Shown piece after piece: positions 57,130-64,000 of a stretch of 64,000 nt of DNA. The translations under genes were made by a program, and so were the position numbers. Every line of letters starts with the position of its first letter. Within the stretch, counting starts at the first letter, position 1. Origin of the DNA: Ophiura sarsii (taxonomy: Eukaryota; Echinodermata; Ophiuroidea; Amphilepidida; Ophiuridae). The DNA is taken from positions 32,528,452-32,592,451 of the forward strand of contig CM069442.1 of assembly GCA_035610835.1 (NCBI GenBank), given 5' to 3'. The notes beneath the pieces were generated by a model. The model was not told where the DNA came from. It did no database searches and saw only the letters and a program-made list of their open reading frames with translations.

Positions 57130-57244
57130 GGACCAACATTTGGCTCGCCACTCCACAGTGCACCGATGAAGCGAAGTTGATCTCATTAAACATGTTAAAT
57201 TGGAAAATCCTTCACAACATTTATCCCACCGAAGTACTTTTATG
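57130..57244 (+). pseudogene. Tx1/L1-like LINE remnant, TPR copy 3 unit, part 1
   Basis: CCAACATTTGGCTCGCCACT then LNWKILHNIYPTEVLL match the remnant at 51022-51135. Interrupted at 57248 by the Harbinger-like element and resumed at 59192. Confidence 0.7.
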
Positions 57245-57501
57245 TAATACCCCTGTCACACATACGGAGATCAGGCCTTGCGCTCTCGTTGCGCTGAAAA
57301 TAGCCATGCAAAACACAGTAAGGTCTCTAAGAACCGAATGGGGACGCAGTGGACACCATCTAGAGCGGGGTAGGGTCCTCATGATGCCCTTGAGGGCCAT
57401 ACAAAGCGCCGCGCTTGTTTATGCTTTGCTGCGATCAAATTGCACTTATAAGTCGCTGTCTGCGTTACTAATACCTTCATAACACGTTTTCAAATTATAT
57501 G

Positions 57502-58236
57502 CAGTCCTCAAAATAAGTTACTTCCTAGGTTATACATTATACAACACATACATATAACACGCATCGGCCGAGCGCATCACTTTATAGGGAGGTAAGCTTC
57601 CCTATCAGCCCTAACTGTAGCGTAACTTACTAACGATGTAATTCTGAGAGCAAAACTGGCGAGTAATACCAGAATAGCAACAAGCGAGGTAAATGTCCAC
57701 TTTTTCAGCATCGTCCCCTAAAAGATGAAACTAAGCATCCAGTATGGGTTTCACCCTAAAGCCAAGCAAGTGCCGCTCGCTCCCTATGCAGCGGGAAACC
57801 AACTGTAATTGGCTTTAATATTGGGGAAAACATTGTAAAAACTGTTGATCAGGACCAAACGTTTCCTTGGTTCGCTGATAACATGGTAAAGAAAAAGATG
57901 TGTATGACATGATTGTGGGACAAACAATAAATTGTACAATATTGAGCAATCACTGGTTCGCAATGAGTTCAAATTGGCTTTATACACCCGTTATTGTCTT
58001 CCTTCCTTAAGATTTTGCCTCACTGTTCATGATCTCACCAAAACCAGCCTCCAATATCGCGACTCGTAAGTTACTAGCCTAGCAGCTTACCCCGGTTTGG
58101 TGCTCTCAAACGTTTTGGTAACGCCTCAGTTACTAGCGAGGTAGCGCTATTCTTAAGCTACTCGCCATTGGTGCACTCGGCCGATAGTGTTGAGTTGAAA
58201 GCATATTACCTGGTCAGTTACTTATTTTGAGGACTG
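57502..58236. mobile_element. MITE nested in the Harbinger-like element (CAGTCCTCAAAATAAGT)
   Basis: CAGTCCTCAAAATAAGTTAC at the left mirrors GTTACTTATTTTGAGGACTG at the right, 735 bp overall. The interior is noncoding, with TTACTAGC and GGTAACG words. Confidence 0.75.
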
Positions 58237-58490
58237 TACATTATACTTCTTGTAGTAGATACAGATGGAATAACAATGACACATGCTTAAAGCTCTAATC
58301 ATATTGCCGATACATTGATTGTTATTTAAATCCTATTTAAAAAAGCATTATCGTAGCTTAGCGTAATGCGATAATGCTACTTTTGTATAGCCACGGCGAG
58401 AGTTTAAACAGGTGTATCAATGATTAATCTGAATACATTAACATGATATAATAGTGATGATATCATGATGTGTTTGTCTCCTGACAGCAT

Positions 58491-58754
58491 AGGTTCGTTC
58501 ACACTAAAACGTTATTTACTGTGCGGTGCGGTACGTTATTGCAATGGAGTTACAACATATTTAACTGCCATCGCGGCAGTCTGCGACGCATTGCGTTGAC
58601 GCTGACGCTCTCATGTTTTGCCAAACGACACTGAATGCCATCGCATGCGGTGACCTGCGTTGACCCGGTGTGACCTGCGATGAAATACCGTACATTGCGG
58701 TGGAAGTACGGCTATCGCATCGCACAGCAAACATCGCCTAGTGTGAACGAACCT
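58491..58754. mobile_element. Second nested MITE (AGGTTCGTTCACACT)
   Basis: AGGTTCGTTCACACT and AGTGTGAACGAACCT are perfect 15-bp inverted ends. The 264-bp body is GC-richer, with several GCGGT and GCGTTGAC words. Confidence 0.8.
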
Positions 58755-58867
58755 TTACTGCAGTCGCAGAGGACAAGTAGTTTGTATGCGTCCTTGCTAC
58801 GTCGACGGGACGCTCACTTTTCGCTGCTACTGAGTCATTATAGCGTTCTGAACAGAACGCGGAACCT

Positions 58868-58903
58868 CCACGCTTGTTTTGTGCATGCACAAAACAAGCG
58901 TGG
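58868..58903. repeat. Perfect 36-bp palindrome
   Basis: CCACGCTTGTTTTGTGCA is followed with no spacer by its exact reverse complement. It lies in the right part of the Harbinger-like element. Confidence 0.92.
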
Positions 58904-59191
58904 TGCACTGGCGCTCAAGGGCGACCATGGGGACCCTCTCACGACCCTCTGAAGTCCCAGCCAGTTCCCACTGCGTCACTGAGGGGTATGTGGAGATCTT
59001 GATGCGTTTGGCTTGGCGTTTTGATAATGTTTAAGCGTAATCCAAGCGCCGGTCTGATCGCAGCAGGTTGTGAAAGGTTTTGGTGACATTGATTTAAAAA
59101 TGGAGAGTTTTCCGCGCTATCACTGCGTGTTATACACTTTTTATAGCGCAGTGCAATCGCTGGTCTGATCGCCGTATGTGTGACAGGGCCT

Positions 59192-60075
59192 TAAGATGGG
59201 ATAAAGTAGGTTAATAATATTTGTCTCACATATAATGTAATTGATTACATCGACCATTTCTTTTTCAAATGTAATGCAGGGTGAGTCAAAAATACTTCAA
59301 TAGTGGAAAGAATTCATTTTGTTTTCCAAACCAAGTTAAATTTTGAAACTGTGTAAACGTTGCAAGAATGACATATTTGCAACTTTGTATAAAAAATGAA
59401 GTCAATCGCCAGAAAGGATGCATTAAATTCCAACTACATCAAAAATTTACTCAAGTTTCCAGATTTGACCGAGAGACACATTTTGCGATCTTATGCATGT
59501 TTTGGGTATCTCGTGGACAAACGTGTGAAATTGGTGCACAGGTAAAAAGGTTCACCAAAGGCAAACGGAAAATGATAGTTACTTCATTTTTTTCACACAG
59601 AGTTAATAACAAATAGGGTATCTTATGACGTTTAAGAATTTTGAAACTTCAACTTGGTTTTAAAAACAAGGCTTCTTTTCACTGTTGCAGTTTTGTTGAC
59701 TCACCCTGTAGGATTTCACCTTACATTTTGGAGTGTCACGTCCTCAATAATCACCCAATCCTAACGCGGAATATTTTATATTAAGGAAAATAAATTTCTC
59801 AACAATTTTATAGCTTAATTTTAGGTAGTATATATATGTTTTAGAGTTAAAAGCTCATTTATTATAGTTACTTTTTGATGATATCAATTATGTGGTGATA
59901 TTTATGTATGACATTCGACCTATAATTAATTTTAAATATTTTAACTCAGTGTTTCATCGATTGTCACATTGTCATACTTGTTATTATCAGTATCATTATT
60001 ACCTTCATTTTGTAAATATTGATGTTAATGTATAATTGTATGTATCATTGAATAAAGGTGTTGTTTTTAAATTAA
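59192..60075 (+). pseudogene. Tx1/L1-like LINE remnant, TPR copy 3 unit, part 2
   Basis: Resumes the alignment to 51130-51830: AAGATGGGATAAAGTAGG, CATTTCTTTTTCAAATGTAAT, then, after the mariner-like MITE, ATTTTGTAAATATTGATG and CATTGAATAAAG. Confidence 0.65.
59277..59708. mobile_element. Mariner-like MITE (CAGGGTGAGTCAA)
   Basis: CAGGGTGAGTCAA at the left mirrors TTGACTCACCCTG at the right, the terminus style of mariner-type elements. The 432-bp body has an 82-codon frame (59368-59616) without recognisable transposase motifs. TA follows the right end; the left flank is TG, so the duplication is not clean. Confidence 0.7.
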
Positions 60076-60361
60076 AAACCCAATAACTTCGACCAAATTG
60101 CATGAGCTGCAGGGTTTATAATCACAGATGGTGGAAACCACCATCTGTGTTATAATACTCCACGACATTAAATGGGATACTTGTCAAATAATTTTGATAT
60201 TCCTCAATGTGACTATTGTATCGTTGAAATATATTAATTTAGAAAGGGGCGGTACCCACGAGTTTGTAATCCTTACTATTATCAATCTTGGCACCGAAAT
60301 AGTCTACAGGGTTCACTATCGCAATTTTAAAAGAAGAAGAATTTGTTCTGTGGAGACAATG

Positions 60362-60690
60362 TTCAAAATGACTTGGTGGGAGGAATTCAAAAGGACCAGT
60401 ATACCAAAATATCACGTACGGCAGGGAGTAGAAGAAACCACACTAAACACCTTGAAATCCCCTTTGCTGGCAAAGATGTCTACAAAAAAAAAAAATTCCC
60501 AAGGACAAGTAGGGCATGGAATGCTCTAGACCAACAAGCTGTTTCATCGACATTATTAGGATTCAAACACCGGCTCAGTATAACACACTAACATGCACGA
60601 CGACACAAACATGTTAGCGACATGCGATGAATTTCCCTGCTGACTGCAAATTCAGAAGGTTCAGAAGGTTCAATGGTTTACTTAAATACA
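60362..60690 (+). mobile_element. CR1/Jockey-type LINE 3' fragment inserted upstream of TPR copy 3
   Basis: A frame ending in FPRTSRAWNALDQQAV and LLGFKHRLSI is the usual C-terminal end of CR1/Jockey reverse transcriptase proteins. It is followed by a short tail of TTCAGAAGG repeats. Copy 2 reads GTGGAGACAAT straight into AAATACAGAAAC, so this fragment is an insertion specific to the copy 3 unit. Confidence 0.75.
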
Positions 60691-61472
60691 GAAACAAGGA
60701 GCAATACAATCTCAGTATGACCTTTGATATCCTTCTAAAAACACTCTGTTCATATAAAGGTAATGGTAAAAGTCACTGGTAACATACATTAAACTTTCTA
60801 TAACTGATACTTTACATAGCTTGTCGTTCGTTGAACATAATCTACAATAGTGATAAGATCAAGAAAAATGAGTCTGAAGTCGAAACTATCACGGTGTTTG
60901 CAATCCTTCATTTGCAGAAAAACCTTTTATAAATGGACATCATTTTGTGGTTGCAAAATACGCATCAAATCGGTATGAATATCCCAAAACAGGTTGGAAA
61001 TAAGCTATTGACGTAAATAGTTTTTGTGAAACTGTGCGAAGCCCTGTGTATAATATATAAAGACAAACTTAACCAATTATGACACAGCTACAGACAAACT
61101 ATGAAACAGCAAAGGTGTACATGAACTGATGAACCTTTTCAAACAATGTTCACCACTAAGATAGTTACAGACATACTGTTTGTAAGATGAACAAGTATTA
61201 CACAAGATATAGTATTCCAGTAACTTTTTTTCTTTGTGGAACTGGGTCTTTTTATGCATAGAGTATAACATGTTCTACCAACAATCCCAAGGTCGCCATT
61301 GTTTTAACCAACGTAATTAGACCAGTATAAATAGATTCAATCTTTGCGAAAAACTAGCAAACCGATGTAACAACCGATCAATGGGATGTAATATCGTTAG
61401 CGTTTTACTTTGTCTTTTACCAATTTGAAATTGGTTCAGTTTGATCGTCCTACTTTTAAGACGAACGCTAAG
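60691..61472 (+). other. Upstream region of TPR copy 3
   Basis: Aligns with 52130-52939; about 110 bp near 60860-60970 are present only here. Conserved words closest to the gene are CATAGAGTATAACATGTTC, AGCAAACCGAT, CAATGGGATGTAATATC and TTACTTTGTCTTTTACCAAT. A splice acceptor candidate ends at 61439. No TATA box can be assigned with confidence. Confidence 0.55.
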
Positions 61473-63242
61473 ATGCCTAATTTTGAATCAGGACACTTTG
61501 CACTGCCTCTGGTTATAAACATAGGAGATTTACCTTCGGTGGAAGTCAAGTATAAGCAGTCGCTACTTAAAAAGTATCTCAAATTGAAAACTAACGATCC
61601 ACAGAATCCAGGGCGTGTTGAGCGTCCGGAGCGACACGCAATTAGACATCTTCTAGGACTTCTCGCGGCGAGATTAGAACACTTTGACGAAGCTGCAGAG
61701 TATTTCAAACAAGTGCTTTCTGAGGATCCATCTAACGTAAATGCGATAGCCAATTGCAAGTCATTGTGTGACACTTTGAACAAAGTCAAGGAATCAAGTG
61801 AATATGCAGATAACTTGCATGAGCTCATGCATGAGGCGATTCCTAGAGGTAATGATGGACGTGATCAACAAAAACAAATTCAAGACATCGATTGGCAGAA
61901 GAGAAAAGCCAGATGTTTAGCAGAGCAAGCCTATGCGTTTGCTTTTGACATTTTGGATGACATCGAAGGCTATAGCCAATACATGGAAGCACATGAATTA
62001 TACACTCAGGCTATTGAATTAGCTGGCGAGTATGTGGATGACACTGAGATTCAAGATTGGGAATTCGGAAATGCAATCGCTTGTCGAAAGCTTTGCCTTG
62101 GCCTTTTGAAAGCATCCAAACCGTATGATGAATACTATGAGATTAGTCTGAAGTATTTCCATAGGATAACTGCAACCGGAAACGACGATATGAAATCAGA
62201 AAGCTGGCGACATATGGCTGAACTGTTCAAATGGTTTTTCGATGTGAGCACAAATACGGTAGAACGACCGCGTTATGTCATTGATAATCCAGAACTTGAG
62301 ACTTACTTTAAATGCCCTGTACAGTGCATAGAGAAAGCGCTTGAAATTTCACCTCATCATCCCCAGCATTTAGCTCGGCTTGCTAAAATGATAAGTGAAG
62401 AACATGAAGAAAGAACTTATGAAGCATATTTTAAGGCTTTACAGCTGTTAGAGCGGTCCACTGAACTTGACGAATCGCGATGTAATCGGTATGCGTTTTC
62501 AATGCGTGCGATTATTTATATAGAAATCTATTGTAAACGAAGGTACGACAATGAGGATCCTGGTCGAGACCTTCTCTCTTCTGCTGAAAAGAACCTTGAA
62601 AAAGCTCTTGAACTTAATGTAAGCCCTGTTGAATATTCATATCTGGCGTACGTGTGGCAGGAAAGAGCACGAGATCCAGGTCCAGGTGGTAGTTTCTCCA
62701 TGGATTCCAATTGCCAAGCGTGTTTCGAAAAGGCTCTGGAATATCACGAGGAAGCAATCAATTGCAAGAATGGAAATATGCGGGAAAAAACTCACAGATG
62801 CAAGGGTATCTGCTTGTTAGATTTCAAGAAATATGACCCGGCAATTGAAAGTCTAAAGAAAGCTATAGAACTTGGATCGCAAAGAAATTCAAACTCTGCA
62901 TTTTATCATTTAATGAAGGCCTATTTTACAAAATATTCTGAAGTTGGATCGGGTGAATCGAGTGCAACACTTCCATGGTCAGAGATTGCGGACTGGGCAT
63001 TGAAGGCAATAAAGACATACAGAGATTCCATACAGAAACCAATACAGAAGCTTTGGAATCGATTTCCAGAGAAGATGGACATGTTTCTATCCTACTGTAA
63101 GACCATGGATGATTCTGATGAGAAACAGCGACTTATTACGGTATTTTTACCGGAAAGATCCCAATACGGTCCAGCTGGCAATGTGGCAAATAGACGCGGC
63201 TACCAACAAGTAGACAACACACCTGAAGATTGGCGGCGGTGA
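61473..63242 (+). CDS. TTC22-like tetratricopeptide repeat protein, copy 3 (intact)
   Basis: A single uninterrupted frame of 589 codons starts at the first ATG (61473). The frame is open further up to 61410 but only from a TTG, and an acceptor-like site at 61439 may mark the exon edge. The N-terminus has SGHFALPLVINIGDLP, then RHLLGLLAARLEHFDEAAEY, which recalls the start of vertebrate TTC22 (PGHF ... RHLLG) at a similar overall length (human about 570). Paired amphipathic helices of the TPR kind are visible at about residues 58-92, 155-185, 295-340, 370-425 and 440-470. The C-terminus is a short polar tail ending NTPEDWRR, one residue longer than its paralogues. There is no signal peptide or membrane segment, so it is likely cytosolic; TPR proteins act as protein-binding scaffolds. 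The exact partner is unknown. It is the only intact member of the cluster here. Confidence 0.88.
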   Translation: MPNFESGHFALPLVINIGDLPSVEVKYKQSLLKKYLKLKTNDPQNPGRVERPERHAIRHLLGLLAARLEHFDEAAEYFKQVLSEDPSNVNAIANCKSLCDTLNKVKESSEYADNLHELMHEAIPRGNDGRDQQKQIQDIDWQKRKARCLAEQAYAFAFDILDDIEGYSQYMEAHELYTQAIELAGEYVDDTEIQDWEFGNAIACRKLCLGLLKASKPYDEYYEISLKYFHRITATGNDDMKSESWRHMAELFKWFFDVSTNTVERPRYVIDNPELETYFKCPVQCIEKALEISPHHPQHLARLAKMISEEHEERTYEAYFKALQLLERSTELDESRCNRYAFSMRAIIYIEIYCKRRYDNEDPGRDLLSSAEKNLEKALELNVSPVEYSYLAYVWQERARDPGPGGSFSMDSNCQACFEKALEYHEEAINCKNGNMREKTHRCKGICLLDFKKYDPAIESLKKAIELGSQRNSNSAFYHLMKAYFTKYSEVGSGESSATLPWSEIADWALKAIKTYRDSIQKPIQKLWNRFPEKMDMFLSYCKTMDDSDEKQRLITVFLPERSQYGPAGNVANRRGYQQVDNTPEDWRR

Positions 63243-63620
63243 AAATTCTCCAGGTAAATATGTTTATCATGTTTATAAGAATATCTCCCCCACCCTCTCA
63301 CACTCACACCATGCACACCGTTTTGTTAAGAGGTGAGAAACGGGAACACACATATACTTTTTGGAATCGGGAATAATCATGATAATGTCGTGTTTGTACT
63401 ATCAAAACGAGGAAGGTTCCCTCACATTCCAAACTAAACCAGTGTGTTATCCCCTATTGCATTGTGTAGCCTATCCAATATGGTGTGTAACTATGCATTG
63501 GGGTATTGTAATGCGTCTTTCCCCCTAAAGTACACTTTCCCAGAAATTCCATAGAAAATCGCATGGGTAAACGACAATCTAAATGGGATTGTATTTATTT
63601 TGTCATAAATTCACTTTCCG
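63243..63620 (+). other. 3' flank of TPR copy 3
   Basis: CTCCAGGTAAATATG just after the stop is the third instance of the conserved donor-like CAG|GTAA. The next 150 bp align with the flank of copy 1 (CTCTCACACTCAC, GGTGAGAAACGGG). No polyadenylation signal can be assigned clearly. Confidence 0.55.
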
Positions 63621-63830
63621 TTCATTTTTATAACTAAAATTATACAACTCACTAACTAATTGCCTTCCAATTTATTTTATCTAAATAAATTCAGTATTAA
63701 AACAAGTATAGACACATTGTACCCCTTTCGAAATGCATATCAAATCGCTTTGAGCCCCTCCCTACATTCCAACTCCAGCTGATTCCGTCTGTATGTTCCC
63801 CCAAATAGTTCCTTGTCATAGGTATATGAG
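63620..63830. repeat. Downstream block shared by all three TPR units, copy 3
   Basis: CTAAATAAATTCAGTATT, CCCTCCCTACATTCC and CCGTCTGTATGTTCCC match 11400-11520 and 55820-55940. Similarity ends near 63810. The last 170 bp of the window hold nothing recognised. Confidence 0.7.
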
Positions 63831-64000
63831 ATCCACTGACATGCTACACGGCCTCTGTCCGTTGGTCTCTCATGCTTAACAATCCTCCATTACTGTTGTA
63901 TTTTATGGTTATTTTAATAATATGTTGTTGTATTATGTACATGATGTGTGTTAATTTACTACATGTAGTCATTTTCGAGACTTGTCTCGAAGATGGCTTC

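Larger units (their letters stand above)
57248..59191. mobile_element. PIF/Harbinger-like non-autonomous element, 1.94 kb
   Basis: CCCTGTCACACATACGG and GATCAGGCC at the left mirror GGTCTGATC and CCGTATGTGTGACAGGG at the right. TAA lies on both sides (57245-57247 and 59192-59194), and the copy 2 unit has a single TAA in the same context (GATGTAAGATGGG), which proves insertion. A 3-bp TAA duplication suits PIF/Harbinger. No transposase frame is seen. Two smaller inverted-repeat elements are nested inside, leaving about 0.95 kb of original sequence. Confidence 0.82.

Noticed and set aside
60128..60529. 133-codon plus-strand frame upstream of TPR copy 3
   Set aside because: It joins noncoding upstream sequence to a LINE fragment in the wrong frame; the meaningful frame is the LINE C-terminus at 60343-60591.
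61436..61828. 130-codon minus-strand frame opposite TPR copy 3, also present opposite copy 2
   Set aside because: It is the shadow of the conserved TPR coding strand. Its conservation follows from the sense protein.

Overview
The window looks like AT-rich, repeat-saturated genomic DNA from a marine invertebrate deuterostome, most likely an echinoderm and possibly a hemichordate. The grounds are single-exon genes with vertebrate-type relatives (a TTC22-like tetratricopeptide family and a Golgi sulfotransferase), splice signals, tRNA-derived SINEs with ATT-repeat tails, CR1-like and Tx1/L1-like LINEs, many MITEs, and a recurrent TAGGCCTA palindrome that I associate with echinoderm DNA. The species assignment is inference. 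There is no prokaryotic gene organisation.

The host gene content is sparse. Three direct-orientation copies of one TPR gene lie at about 8.0-9.7, 52.9-54.7 and 61.5-63.2 kb. Only the third is intact (589 codons from its first ATG). Copy 1 carries a net 13-bp deletion that shifts the frame and has lost the upstream sequence shared by the other two. Copy 2 is broken by a single TTA-to-TAA nonsense change. The flanks are also shared: a downstream block recurs after each gene (about 11.3, 55.8 and 63.6 kb), and an upstream block including a LINE remnant is shared by copies 2 and 3. The unit of duplication was therefore several kilobases. On the minus strand at 23.8-24.9 kb there is the large 3'-terminal exon of a Golgi-type sulfotransferase, with a strong splice acceptor but no visible upstream exon.

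Most of the rest is mobile or repetitive DNA. 0-7.5 kb: a dispersed segment, a 146-bp satellite with an alternating dimer structure, LINE fragments. 10-19 kb: a second copy of the dispersed segment split by a SINE, several MITEs and short-period tandem repeats. 19.6-23 kb: a nested 829/122-bp tandem duplication and a 1.5-kb element rich in CCAGTATCG palindromes. 25.5-27.6 kb: two large inverted-repeat elements, one holding a perfect 46-bp-arm hairpin with a one-base spacer. 31.6-34.1 kb: an inverted-repeat element and a 5'-truncated LINE reverse transcriptase. 39-46.3 kb: a nearly full-length CR1-like LINE (PHD finger, SGNH esterase and zinc knuckles in ORF1; endonuclease and reverse transcriptase in ORF2), broken by point lesions, a hAT MITE with an 8-bp target duplication, and an antisense copy of its own family. 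47-50.5 kb: minisatellites and TTAA-flanked MITEs. 50.5-63.8 kb: two tandem TPR segments. Their pairwise comparison gives empty sites for a Harbinger-like element that itself holds two nested MITEs, and for a LINE 3' fragment.

No pathway is encoded here. The interest lies in the decay gradient of the TPR cluster, the nested transposon chronology and several unusual palindromic or satellite structures. All calls come from reading the sequence; no database search was run, so family names are recognition calls.
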